A stretch of 64,000 bases of DNA from Streptomyces sp. SJL17-4. Its GTDB lineage: Bacteria; Actinomycetota; Actinomycetes; Streptomycetales; Streptomycetaceae. The DNA is taken from positions 7,374,501-7,438,500 of the forward strand of contig NZ_CP104578.1 of assembly GCF_036826855.1 (NCBI RefSeq), read 5' to 3'. The notes beneath the pieces were generated by a model that made no database searches, had not been told where the DNA came from, and saw nothing but the letters and a program-made list of their open reading frames with translations. A program made the translations under genes and the position numbers. Below, piece after piece: positions 1-9,269 of this stretch; position 1 is the stretch's first letter; every line of letters starts with the position of its first letter.

Positions 1-1180
1 GCGCGCGCAGGGCCGCTTCGAGGGCGAACCGGTGGTCGGGATCGAGGAGCCGGTCGCCGAAGTGGCTGTCCAGGTTCCGCAGCCGGTAGCGGACCGTCTG
101 GGCGTGCACGCCGAGCATCTCGCCGACCTGCTCGGCGGGGGCGCGGGTGGAGATGTGGACGCGCAGGGTCTCGATCAGCCGGTCGCGCCGGGTGCCGGAC
201 AGCTCGTCGAGCGGCGCGAGTTCGCGCTGGGCGAGCTGGGCCACCAGGGCCGGGTCGGAGAGCAGCCACAACGTTGTCAGATGGTCCTCGCAGTGCACGA
301 GGGGCGCGTCGGCGACGACGCCGTCGTCGATCAGCTGGAGGACGCGCCGGGCCCAGCGGATGGAGTGGGCGGCCTGTGCCGGCGGCACGGTCAGACCGAC
401 GACGGCGGACGTGCCGGCCAGGGCGGAGCCGAGCATCGCGAGGCGGTCGGCGGTGAGCGGGCCGGGGATGAGCAGATACGGCTGGGGAAGGCCGAGGTCG
501 GCGAGGACGTCCCGGTCGAGCCCGGCCTGGACGAGTTCGGCGAGCGGCGGGCGGAGCGCGACCAGGGTGCACTCGGCGGGCAGCTGCCAGGAGGCGTCCC
601 GGCACAGCTCGGCGATCGTGGCCCGGGGCAGTGGCGGGCCGGCCACGACCAGGTGGAGTAACTGTCTTCGCAGCGCGGCCACATCGGACACCGCGCGGGT
701 CTGGACCATGACGTAGCCCTCGCGGGACAGGGCCTCCAGCTCGTCGACGTAGGCGAAGAGGGCGTCCGCGAAGGCGAGGATCAGGGTCGGGGAGAGGTTG
801 TACGTACGTCCGATGATCTTGGCCCGGCGCAGCGCGACGCGCGCCCCGAGGCGGTAGGCGCCCAGCAAGGTGTCGAGGTCGCGGCCCTCGTAGGCCTCCA
901 CCCGGCCGAACTTGCGGAGCAGTTCGTCCCGGAGGGCCGAGTTCGTCCCGGGGTCGGCGACCCGCTCCACGAAGGCGGCGAGCGCCTGCTCCACGCCCTG
1001 GCGGATCGCGTCCGAGTGCGGCCCGTTGAAGAGATGGGCGTACACGGGGTAGGTCCGCTGGACCTCCATGCCGATCTCCTTGATGAGGCCGGGGATCTCC
1101 GGCCTCATCAGGGCGGCGAACTCCCTGGGGAGCGGTTCGAGCGGTTCACCGATGTCCGGCGACTGGGCGATTGCGGGCAT
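1..1180 (-). CDS. PucR-type helix-turn-helix regulator, C-terminus cut by window edge
   Basis: The minus frame stays open from an ATG at 1180 to the left edge, giving about 393 residues with no stop seen. The start reads MPAIAQSPDIGEPLEPLPRE. The C-terminal part contains GVHAQTVRYRLRNLDSHFG, the typical PucR/CdaR C-terminal helix-turn-helix, followed by DPDHRFALEAALRA. The N-terminal two thirds looks like the GGDEF-like sensor half seen in streptomycete PucR proteins. Members are soluble DNA-binding regulators, and the effector cannot be read from the sequence. It lies upstream of the three secreted genes on the same strand, separated from them by about 216 bases. It could regulate the secreted/mce block, but nothing in the sequence proves this. 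Confidence 0.85.
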   Translation of the reverse strand, partial: MPAIAQSPDIGEPLEPLPREFAALMRPEIPGLIKEIGMEVQRTYPVYAHLFNGPHSDAIRQGVEQALAAFVERVADPGTNSALRDELLRKFGRVEAYEGRDLDTLLGAYRLGARVALRRAKIIGRTYNLSPTLILAFADALFAYVDELEALSREGYVMVQTRAVSDVAALRRQLLHLVVAGPPLPRATIAELCRDASWQLPAECTLVALRPPLAELVQAGLDRDVLADLGLPQPYLLIPGPLTADRLAMLGSALAGTSAVVGLTVPPAQAAHSIRWARRVLQLIDDGVVADAPLVHCEDHLTTLWLLSDPALVAQLAQRELAPLDELSGTRRDRLIETLRVHISTRAPAEQVGEMLGVHAQTVRYRLRNLDSHFGDRLLDPDHRFALEAALRA

Positions 1181-1396
1181 GAACCGATCCCTTGCTCTCC
1201 TACGCGACCGGTGGGGGAGCGACGGTGCGGAGCCCAGCCTGGCGTGGTGGGCGCCGCCGTGGTCGTCAGGTGCGTACCTACGTGGAATGCTGAAGCTAAG
1301 TCAACTGCTGTGTGCTGTACACACGTTGAGCAAGAGTTGGCGTGCCGGAGGGGTACGCGCTTACCGAGTAGGCCGGGAATCGACCCTGGGTGGCTG

Positions 1397-2341
1397 TTAC
1401 CGGACCGCAGAGTGCCAGTTCCGGGAGAGGACCTTGCCCGCGTCGGGGGCGGCGAGACCCGGGGCGAAGAGGCCCGTCAGGTGGGTCTGGGTGTTGTTGA
1501 GGGTGAGGCTGTTCTTGCCGGCGGCGGAGGGCAGCCCGGTCTTGAGGTTGACGGCGGCGTCGATCAGGCCGAACCAGCCGAGGCCGCAGCCGCTGGCGCC
1601 GGGGACGGCGAAGGTCTTGTCGCTCTGGGTGGAGCCGAGGATGTTGAGGCGGCTCATGTCGCCCTCCTCGTTCGGGGATCCGTCGCCGTTGAAGCGCTCG
1701 ACGCCGAAGTCGGGCGACGTGAGGTTGCTCGGGCGCAGGATGATCGGGTTGGCCTTCGTCCCGATGTAGCAGTTGCTGCCCAGGAACGGGTTCTCCAGGC
1801 GGATGCGGACCGGGATGGACACGATCGGCTTGTCGGTGAGGACGCCCGCGATCTGGTCGAAGTCCGAGGGGGTGCCGACCGACTCCATGGTGGCGGTGAT
1901 CTTGTTGAGCTTGGCGTCGGTCAACTGCCGGCAGATGTCGCTGATGAACGGGATGTCACTGGGACACATCAGGCCGAGGAGGCCGCCGGGGACGGTGGCC
2001 GGCGCGGCGATGAGCGCGCCGCCGGCCGGGGCGGCGACGGTGCTGGTGCCGTCGGGGTTCTGGATGACGCCGATCTGGAGGTTGGTGCTCCCGGTCGTCA
2101 CGGTGGTGTTGCCCAGCTTGATGGTGCCGCTGGCGGAGTAGGACACGACGCACTGCGGCGAGGTGTCGAGACCGTCCGAGGCGAGCATCGCTCCCGCGTC
2201 GACGGGGCAGCGGGTGGACGGCCCCCAACTGCCGTTCAGCTGCGGGGCACTGGCCGTCGCCGACCCCATGGAGGCGAAGGCGCCGAGCGCCGTCAGGGCG
2301 GAGAGCGTGGCGAGGCGCGTGCGGGAGGAGACGAGGGGCAT
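1397..2341 (-). CDS. secreted protein of unknown function (314 aa)
   Basis: The ATG at 2341 is chosen because it starts a clean Sec signal peptide (MPLVSSRTRLATL, then a hydrophobic ASMGSATASA cleavage region) and has GAAAGG about 8 bases upstream. The frame is open 49 codons further upstream, but that part is Pro/Arg-rich and looks spurious. The mature protein has several well-spaced cysteines (SQCVVSYS, LMCPSDIPFISDICRQL, GSNCYIG, GASGCGLGWFGLID) that suggest disulfides. It has a beta-rich, Gly/Thr-rich composition, no transmembrane segment after the signal and no catalytic motif I recognise. It is the last of three secreted genes transcribed away from the mce operon, so a role in binding or delivering an exported lipid is conceivable, but that is inference from position. 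Confidence 0.8.
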   Translation of the reverse strand: MPLVSSRTRLATLSALTALGAFASMGSATASAPQLNGSWGPSTRCPVDAGAMLASDGLDTSPQCVVSYSASGTIKLGNTTVTTGSTNLQIGVIQNPDGTSTVAAPAGGALIAAPATVPGGLLGLMCPSDIPFISDICRQLTDAKLNKITATMESVGTPSDFDQIAGVLTDKPIVSIPVRIRLENPFLGSNCYIGTKANPIILRPSNLTSPDFGVERFNGDGSPNEEGDMSRLNILGSTQSDKTFAVPGASGCGLGWFGLIDAAVNLKTGLPSAAGKNSLTLNNTQTHLTGLFAPGLAAPDAGKVLSRNWHSAVR

Positions 2342-2439
2342 GACGGTGCCTTTCGTTGACGGGGGAGCGGGGAGCGGGAGCGCGCGGGGGAGCCGGGGGT
2401 ACGGGGTACGCGAGGGTGAGGGGGTGCGGGTGCGTGGAT

Positions 2440-4110
2440 TCAGCGCTCGGGCTTCGGGACCAGGAGGGGTTGCAGGTCCTCGGTGCACTGGTCCGGAGGG
2501 GGTGTCTCCAGGCCCGCGGAGCAGGTCTGGCCCTGGATCTGCTTGAGGTAGTTGCCGGGGCCGGAGATGGAGGCGGTGAGGAGCCGGTCGAGGTTCTCGC
2601 CGCCGGCGCCGCAGCCGGTGAATGCGGGGATGGTCACCTCACCGGTGAGGGGTCCGCCGCTGGTGAGGACGTAACCCTCCGCGGGCAGGCCGAGGGGGAT
2701 CTTCCCCTTGCCCACCATCACCAGGTGCTTCCCGGGGTACTTGGCAGGCTGCGGATCGGACGAGAAGAGCGAGGTCGCCGTCCGGCACGAGGGACCCACG
2801 TCCAGCGTGACGCCGTTGACCTCGACGTCGAGGACGCGCAGGACGAGCGGGGCCCGGACCGTGTTCTCCAGGTAGTTGTCGCCGGTGGCGAAGATGATGC
2901 GGACCAGGGTGTCGATCGTGATGGGACCCGTCTGCTCCAGCACCATGGTCGCCGTGACCGGCTGGAAGTCGAAGGTCAGGAACGTGGAGGTGAAGGGCGG
3001 GGTCTGCTTGCGCCCCTGGTAGGAGAGCTGGCCCGGTGACAGGTTGGTGAAGTGGAACTCGCCCTCCGGGGGTGGCGTGGTGGGTATCTCCATCTGGCCC
3101 TGCTCGATCAGCATGCAGGACACCGGGATGAGCGTGGCGCCGTTCAGTTTCCGCACGTTGGAGTAGCCGGTGATGTACGCCGACAGCGACGTGGGGGTCG
3201 GCTTCTCGGTCACGCAGGGCGGCGCCGCCGGCCGGGCCGCCGGGGTGCCGGGCGCGTCCTCGTCGGTGGCAGCGGGACCCCCGTCCGCGGGCTGTCCGAC
3301 CTGAGGACCCTTCGCATCCTGGCCCGCGCCGCTCGCTGTTCCCGGCCGGGCGGGGAACGTCCGGTCCGTCGGCGACGACGGCAGGGGGAAGCCCGACGAG
3401 GGAGGCGGAGCGGACGAGGACGCGGAGGAGGAGGGAGGGGCGGTCGGCGTCACGGGAGGGATGCTCGGTCCACCGGTGCCGTTGCCCGCGCCGACCGGGA
3501 CCGTGGCGAGCAACGTACGGCCCTCCGCGTCCTGACCGGGGACACAGACGACGGAGAGGGACGCGGGGGTGGTGGGCACGCCGTCGGCCGTGCTCGGAGC
3601 GAGATCGACGGCGAGCCCCCCGGCGGTGAGCCGCAGGTCGCCGGCGGCGTCCGTCGTCAGGGTCGGCACGTCGCCGGTCGTGGTGAGCACGAGGGGGCCG
3701 TCGGCGGGTACGCCGGCGGGCTGTGCCGAGCCTCTCCACGTCGCTTCCGCACGCTGGTCGTTCTGCGTCACACCGACCGTGAGCCGGGTCTCCGCCCGTA
3801 CGGTGGCGGCCTTGAGCGCGGTGAGGTCGGCCACGGCCCCGGCCGGGAGTTCCACCGTCGTGGTGACGTCGGTGGGCCGGATCTCCTCGCCCACGGCCGC
3901 CCGTTCGGGGAAGGCCGCCGTGATCCGTACCGTCGCGGGCTGCTGTCCCGAGGGCAGGGTGCAGACGTAGGGCAGTGCGGCGTCGACCTTCAGCGTCCCG
4001 ACGGCGACGGCCGCCGCCGGCAGCAGGGGAGCGAGCGCCACGAACGCGGCGATCGTCGCACCCCGCGCGCGGACGCGGGAGGGTCGGGGGGTGGGCCGTG
4101 GGCCTCTCAT
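2440..4110 (-). CDS. secreted DUF6801-like protein with Pro/Ser linker (556 aa)
   Basis: The ATG at 4110 starts a long arginine-rich n-region followed by the hydrophobic stretch TIAAFVALAPLLPAAAVAVG, a Sec-type signal or anchor. The next about 140 residues (YVCTLPSGQQPATVRITAAF, then VGEEIRPTDVTTTVELPAG) resemble the actinobacterial DUF6801 secreted domain. A disordered Pro/Ser/Ala-rich linker of about 100 residues follows. The C-terminal half has four or more cysteines (PCVTEKP, VSCMLIEQG, PSCRTATS, TGCGAGGENLD) and similar beta character to the 314 aa neighbour, so the two may share a domain. The function is unknown. The DUF assignment is from recall of the pattern and would need a profile search. 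Confidence 0.78.
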   Translation of the reverse strand: MRGPRPTPRPSRVRARGATIAAFVALAPLLPAAAVAVGTLKVDAALPYVCTLPSGQQPATVRITAAFPERAAVGEEIRPTDVTTTVELPAGAVADLTALKAATVRAETRLTVGVTQNDQRAEATWRGSAQPAGVPADGPLVLTTTGDVPTLTTDAAGDLRLTAGGLAVDLAPSTADGVPTTPASLSVVCVPGQDAEGRTLLATVPVGAGNGTGGPSIPPVTPTAPPSSSASSSAPPPSSGFPLPSSPTDRTFPARPGTASGAGQDAKGPQVGQPADGGPAATDEDAPGTPAARPAAPPCVTEKPTPTSLSAYITGYSNVRKLNGATLIPVSCMLIEQGQMEIPTTPPPEGEFHFTNLSPGQLSYQGRKQTPPFTSTFLTFDFQPVTATMVLEQTGPITIDTLVRIIFATGDNYLENTVRAPLVLRVLDVEVNGVTLDVGPSCRTATSLFSSDPQPAKYPGKHLVMVGKGKIPLGLPAEGYVLTSGGPLTGEVTIPAFTGCGAGGENLDRLLTASISGPGNYLKQIQGQTCSAGLETPPPDQCTEDLQPLLVPKPER

Positions 4111-4153
4111 CTGGTGCTCCGCTCGGGGTCGTTCGTGTACGGGCGCGGACAGG

Positions 4154-4196
4154 CCCGCGCCCGCCCGGCCGGGGTCGCCGGCCGGGCGGACGCGGG
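4154..4196 (-). terminator. strong GC hairpin after the 211 aa secreted gene
   Basis: Perfect 10-base arms (CCGCCCGGCC at 4161-4170 and its complement at 4180-4189) close a 9-base loop. They extend by a further six pairs outside one mismatch (CCCGCG at 4154-4159 with CGCGGG at 4191-4196). The hairpin lies 12 bases beyond the stop of the 4208-4843 gene and before the 4110 start, so it could terminate or attenuate between these two secreted genes. There is no T-tract, as is usual in this kind of genome. Confidence 0.6.
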
Positions 4197-4207
4197 GTTC
4201 TGCGTCC

Positions 4208-5008
<801 letters not shown>

Positions 5009-5278
5009 TCAAGCGGGTGAGCGGTGGCCGGAATCGCCTTGGTTCCGTGGTGCGCAATGTCGACAATTATGATCGATCAGGGGTGGCTGGATTCAGCATT
5101 GCTCTCGCCGGTGACAAGCAGCGAAATGGGATTGTCTTCCGCCTGATAAATGCCCGGCCGTCGGCCATCTGTCGCCGAAAACTCCGGATCCGGTATTGCC
5201 GGGGGAGGTTACTCGGCCGTAACGTTCCCGGGGCGACGACCAGAGTCGCAGGTCGGCCCATCCGTGTGTCTCCGCGCA

Positions 5279-5303
5279 GACAAAGTCGAACCCGGACTTT
5301 GTC
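5279..5303. promoter_or_regulatory. 9-base inverted repeat, candidate operator upstream of mce
   Basis: GACAAAGTC at 5279-5287 and its exact complement GACTTTGTC at 5295-5303 flank a 7-base spacer. The site lies about 50 bases upstream of the mce promoter-like -35 element, so it could bind a dimeric regulator of the operon. It could instead be a small hairpin. Confidence 0.5.
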
Positions 5304-5352
5304 TCCGTGGTGACAAATACAGGAGCGGATCAAGGATTTTGCGCCACGCCTC

Positions 5353-5382
5353 TTGTCCAAGTGATCCGCACCGACTTAACGT
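5353..5382 (+). promoter_or_regulatory. promoter-like element for the mce operon
   Basis: TTGTCC (5353-5358), an 18-base spacer and TAACGT (5377-5382) sit about 40 bases before the ATG of the ATPase gene. The -10-like hexamer and the spacing are the same as in the divergent element at 4939-4968. Confidence 0.45.
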
Positions 5383-5424
5383 GCGCCCGCGGCGCACCCC
5401 CGACGCACGCTTGCTGGAGGTGGG

Positions 5425-6441
5425 ATGGGAATCGAAGTAGTCGTTGAGGGTCTGACCATGTCCTTCGGCAAGCAGAATATCTGGCAGGACGTGACCCTGA
5501 CCTTGCCGGCCGGAGAGGTGAGCGTGATGCTCGGCCCTTCCGGTACCGGGAAGACGGTCTTCCTCAAATCGCTCATCGGACTGCTCAAACCCCAGCAGGG
5601 CCGTGTTCTCATCAATGGCGTCGACATGGTGAGCAGCCCGGAACGGGACATCTACGAGACCCGGAAACTCTTCGGCCTCATGTTCCAGGACGGCGCCCTC
5701 TTCGGCTCCATGACCCTCTTCGACAACATCGCCTTCCCGCTGCGCGAACACACCCGCAAGCGGGAGTCCGAGATCCGCCGCATCGTGCTGGAGCGGATCG
5801 AACTCGTCGGACTGCTGGGCGCGGAGGGGAAGCTGCCGGGCGAGATCAGCGGCGGCATGCGCAAACGCGCCGGCCTGGCGAGAGCCCTGGTGCTCGACCC
5901 GCAGATCGTCCTCTGCGACGAACCGGACTCCGGGCTCGACCCCGTCCGCACCGCCTATCTGTCGCAGCTGCTCATCGACCTCAACGCGCGCATCGACGCC
6001 ACGATGCTGATCGTCACCCACAACCTGGACATCGCCGCCACGGTCCCCGACAACATGGGGATGTTCTTCCGGCGCAACCTCGTCACCTTCGGCCCGCGCG
6101 AGGTCCTCCTCACCAGCGACGAACCGGTCGTCACCCAGTTCCTCGCCGGCCGCCGCGAAGGCCCCATCGGCATGTCCGAGGAGAAGGACGCGGCCCTGCT
6201 CGCCGCCGAGCTGGACAACCCCGCCACCCTCCCGACCGCGCCCCGGGTCATCGTCCCGCAGCTGGAACCCTCGCCCGGCCTCCCGCCGCGCGCGGCGGTC
6301 GGCCGCCGCCGGGAGCGCGTCCTCGGCATGCTCGACCGGCTGCCGCCTGCGGCCCAGGCGGCCATCCGCGACACCTACGCCAGGGACGACGCGGCGTACA
6401 CCCTGCCCCAACGGGAGCGGATCACCGGGAGCGGCTCGTGA
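5425..6441 (+). CDS. mkl: Mce/Mla-type ABC transporter ATP-binding protein (338 aa)
   Basis: Cytoplasmic ATPase expected to power the mce lipid importer. Walker A is GPSGTGKT at residues 37-44, the signature is ISGGMRKRAGLARAL, and Walker B ends VLCDEPDSGLDPV, all of MlaF/MceG (Mkl) type. The H-loop is VTHNLD. The ATG at 5425 has GGAGGTG a few bases upstream. The protein is about 70-80 residues longer than a minimal MlaF. The C-terminal extension (from about residue 255) is Pro/Ala/Arg-rich and ends in a short helical segment. Unlike the mycobacterial arrangement, where the ATPase is encoded away from the mce loci, it is here the first gene of the operon and overlaps the first permease by 4 bases. 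Confidence 0.93.
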   Translation: MGIEVVVEGLTMSFGKQNIWQDVTLTLPAGEVSVMLGPSGTGKTVFLKSLIGLLKPQQGRVLINGVDMVSSPERDIYETRKLFGLMFQDGALFGSMTLFDNIAFPLREHTRKRESEIRRIVLERIELVGLLGAEGKLPGEISGGMRKRAGLARALVLDPQIVLCDEPDSGLDPVRTAYLSQLLIDLNARIDATMLIVTHNLDIAATVPDNMGMFFRRNLVTFGPREVLLTSDEPVVTQFLAGRREGPIGMSEEKDAALLAAELDNPATLPTAPRVIVPQLEPSPGLPPRAAVGRRRERVLGMLDRLPPAAQAAIRDTYARDDAAYTLPQRERITGSGS

Positions 6442-7202
6442 TCACCGGCGCGCTGCGGCAGACCGGCCGGCTCTTCGCCCTCGCCGCCGAAGTGACCAGG
6501 GCCGTCTTCCGACGCCCCTTCCAGTTCCGGGAGTTCGTCGAGCAGTTCTGGTTCGTCGCGAGCGTCACCATCCTGCCGGCCGCGCTCGTCTCCATTCCGT
6601 TCGGCGCCGTGATCGCCCTCCAGGTAGGTTCGCTCACCCAGCAGCTGGGCGCCCAGTCGTTCACCGGCGGCGCCAGCGTCCTCGCCGTCATCCAGCAGGC
6701 GAGCCCCCTGATCGTCGCCCTCCTGATCGCCGGCGCCGGCGGCTCCGCCATCTGCGCCGACCTCGGCTCCCGCAAGATCCGGGAGGAACTCGACGCGATG
6801 GAGGTTATGGGCGTCTCGCCCGTGCAGCGGCTGGTCGTCCCGCGCGTCCTCGCCACCATGGCGGTCGCCGTACTGCTCAACGGGATGGTCTCCGTCGTCG
6901 GCACGCTCGGCGGCTACTTCTTCAACATCATCCTCCAGGGCGGCACCCCCGGCGCCTACCTCTCCAGCTTCTCCGCCCTCGCCCAGCTGCCCGACCTCTA
7001 CATCAGCGAACTCAAGGCCCTGATCTTCGGGTTCATCGCCGGCATCGTCGCCGCCCACCGGGGACTCAACCCCCGCGGCGGCCCCAAGGGGGTCGGCGAC
7101 GCCGTCAACCAGTCCGTCGTCATCACCTTCATGCTGCTGTTCTTCGTGAACATGGTGCTGACGGGCATCTACCTGCAGATCGTCCCGCCGAAGGGAGGCT
7201 GA
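6438..7202 (+). CDS. yrbEA: YrbE/MlaE-family permease, first copy (254 aa)
   Basis: Integral membrane permease of the mce importer. The GTG start at 6438 overlaps the ATPase stop (GTGA). The family hallmarks are visible: QFWFVASVTILPA near the N-terminus, a central hydrophobic SPLIVALLIAGAGGSAICADLG, and the coupling-helix segment GSRKIREELDAMEVMGVSPV that contacts the ATPase. Five or six membrane segments are expected, matching MlaE. It should pair with the second YrbE protein encoded immediately downstream, giving an asymmetric permease core. Confidence 0.93.
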   Translation: MITGALRQTGRLFALAAEVTRAVFRRPFQFREFVEQFWFVASVTILPAALVSIPFGAVIALQVGSLTQQLGAQSFTGGASVLAVIQQASPLIVALLIAGAGGSAICADLGSRKIREELDAMEVMGVSPVQRLVVPRVLATMAVAVLLNGMVSVVGTLGGYFFNIILQGGTPGAYLSSFSALAQLPDLYISELKALIFGFIAGIVAAHRGLNPRGGPKGVGDAVNQSVVITFMLLFFVNMVLTGIYLQIVPPKGG

Positions 7203-7207
7203 GACCG

Positions 7208-8014
7208 ATGGCCTCCCCGTTCGTCTGGCTCGACCGCTCCGGTGACCAGCTCCTCTTCTACGTCAAGGCTCTGCTCTGGGTCCCCCGGACCCTGCGCCGC
7301 TACCTCAGGGAAGTGCAACGCCTGCTCGCCGAGGTCGCCTTCGGCTCCGGCGGTCTCGGCGTCATCGGCGGCACCATCGGCGTCATGATCGCGATGACGC
7401 TCTTCACCGGGACCGTCGTCGGCCTCCAGGGCTACGCCGCCCTGGAACAGATCGGCACCGCGGCGTTCACCGGCTTCGTCTCCGCCTACTTCAACACCCG
7501 CGAGATCGCCCCGCTCGTCGCCGGGCTCGCCCTCTCCGCGACCGTCGGCGCCGGATTCACCGCACAGCTCGGCGCCATGCGCATCAACGAGGAGGTCGAC
7601 GCCCTCGAAGGCATGGGCATCCGCTCCATGCCGTACCTGGTCACCACCCGCATCATCGCCGGAGTCGTCGCCATCGTCCCGCTGTACGCGATCGGCCTGC
7701 TCTCCTCCTACCTGGCCTCCCGCTATGTGACGGTCCTGTTCAACGGCCAGTCCCAGGGCACGTACGACCACTACTTCAACCTCTTCCTGTCACCGACGGA
7801 CGTCCTGCTGTCGGTGCTGAAAGTGCTGATCTTCAGCGTGATGGTGATCGTCGCCCACTGCTACTACGGCTTCCGCGCCTCCGGCGGCCCCGCCGGCGTC
7901 GGCATCGCGGTCGGCCGCTCCGTACGCAACGCCATCGTGCTGATCAGCGTCACCGACTTCTTCCTGTCGCTGGCCCTCTGGGGCGCGACCACGACCGTGA
8001 AGGTGGCGGGGTGA
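7208..8014 (+). CDS. yrbEB: YrbE/MlaE-family permease, second copy (268 aa)
   Basis: Second permease subunit, starting 5 bases after the first. It contains [39 protein letters not shown] and the coupling element MRINEEVDALEGMGIRSMPY, equivalent to the one in the first copy. The C-terminal helices (VLKVLIFSVMVIVAHCYYGF and the last about 30 residues) complete the usual MlaE fold. Together with the ATPase it should form the inner-membrane engine onto which the six Mce proteins dock. Confidence 0.93.
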   Translation: MASPFVWLDRSGDQLLFYVKALLWVPRTLRRYLREVQRLLAEVAFGSGGLGVIGGTIGVMIAMTLFTGTVVGLQGYAALEQIGTAAFTGFVSAYFNTREIAPLVAGLALSATVGAGFTAQLGAMRINEEVDALEGMGIRSMPYLVTTRIIAGVVAIVPLYAIGLLSSYLASRYVTVLFNGQSQGTYDHYFNLFLSPTDVLLSVLKVLIFSVMVIVAHCYYGFRASGGPAGVGIAVGRSVRNAIVLISVTDFFLSLALWGATTTVKVAG

Positions 8015-8015
8015 G

Positions 8016-9269
8016 ATGAGCGACTCACGTGCCGAGACCCTGCGCCGCCGGTTCGCCGGCGTGGTCTTCCTCCTGGTGCCCGCCCTGCTCGCCTGGCTCG
8101 CGGTCGCCGTCTACGACAAGAAGTTCACCGACTCCGACCCGATCGTCGTCGAGACCGGCAGCGTCGGCAACGAGATGCACCTCGGCGCCGAGGTGAAACT
8201 CCGCGGCGTCGTCATCGGCGAGGTCCGCGCCATCGACGCCACCGACGGCGGAGCCCGCCTCACCCTCGCCATGCGGCCCGGAACCCTCCGCCACGTGCCC
8301 TCCGACGTCCGCGCCCAGATGCTGCCCACGACCCTCTTCGGCGAACGGTTCGTCGCCCTCGTACCGCCCGGCGGCTCCACGGCCGAGCCGCTGGGCCCCG
8401 GCGCCGTCATCCCGGAGGACCGCTCCAGCAACGCCGTCGAACTCCAGCAGGTCCTCGACAACGTCCTGCCCCTGCTCACCGCCGTCCAGCCGCAGAAGCT
8501 GTCGGCGACCCTGTCGGCCGTCTCCCAGGCCCTGGAGGGCCGCGGCGACAAGCTCGGTGACACCCTCACCCGGCTCGACGCCCACCTCCGCGAGTTCAAC
8601 CCCCACCTGCCCGCCCTCACCCGCGACCTGAAAGAACTCGTGAAGGTCAGCCACCTCTACGCCGACGCCGCCCCGGACATCGTCACGGCGCTCACCGACT
8701 TCACCACCACCAGCGGCACCCTCGCCGAGAAGGAGGCCGACCTCGCCGGCACCCTCGGCTCCACCACCAGGACGGCCCAGGACCTGACCGCCTTCCTGCG
8801 CCAGAACAAGAACAACATCATCCGGCTCAGCGCCACCAGCCGTCCCACCCTGCAACTGCTCGCCGAGTACGCGCCGTCCTTCCCCTGCACCCTGCGCACC
8901 CTCGCCCAGTTCGTCCCCGCCATGGACAAGGCCCTCGGCAAGGGCACCGACCAGCCGGGACTGCACGTCGACGTCACCACCGTGCCCTCGCGCGGCGCGT
9001 ACGTCCCCGGCCGTGACACACCGTCGTACGGCTCCGGCGGCGGCCCGCGCTGCTACCCCGTGCCCTACCTCGGCATCCCGGTCGCACCCGCCGCACGGGC
9101 GTCCGCCGCGGCCGACCAGAACCTCGGACCCGCCAACTCCCCGCAGGAGAACGACCTCGTCAACGAACTCCTCGCCCCCGGGGCGAAGAAGCGGCCCGGC
9201 GACCTCCCGGACTGGAGCAGCACGCTGGTCGGCCCGGCGTTCCGCGGCGCGGAGGTGACCCTCCGATGA
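8016..9269 (+). CDS. mceA: Mce family protein, position A (417 aa)
   Basis: Membrane-anchored, exported lipid-binding subunit. One N-terminal transmembrane helix (about residues 14-32) is followed by an MCE domain (GNEMHLGAEVKLRGVVIGEV, then TTLFGERFVALVPPGG). A long helical needle region with heptad-like LTRDLKELVKVSHLY and SGTLAEKEADL comes next. Near the C-terminus are FPCTLRTLAQFVPAMDKAL and a Cys-containing PRCYPVPY segment, as in mycobacterial MceA-type proteins. ATG 8016 lies 1 base after the previous stop. First of six consecutive Mce genes. Confidence 0.93.
   Translation: MSDSRAETLRRRFAGVVFLLVPALLAWLAVAVYDKKFTDSDPIVVETGSVGNEMHLGAEVKLRGVVIGEVRAIDATDGGARLTLAMRPGTLRHVPSDVRAQMLPTTLFGERFVALVPPGGSTAEPLGPGAVIPEDRSSNAVELQQVLDNVLPLLTAVQPQKLSATLSAVSQALEGRGDKLGDTLTRLDAHLREFNPHLPALTRDLKELVKVSHLYADAAPDIVTALTDFTTTSGTLAEKEADLAGTLGSTTRTAQDLTAFLRQNKNNIIRLSATSRPTLQLLAEYAPSFPCTLRTLAQFVPAMDKALGKGTDQPGLHVDVTTVPSRGAYVPGRDTPSYGSGGGPRCYPVPYLGIPVAPAARASAAADQNLGPANSPQENDLVNELLAPGAKKRPGDLPDWSSTLVGPAFRGAEVTLR

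Noticed and set aside
1310..1324. Small dyad GTGTG-CTGTA-CACAC upstream of the PucR gene
   Set aside because: The arms are only five bases and nothing else supports it as an operator.
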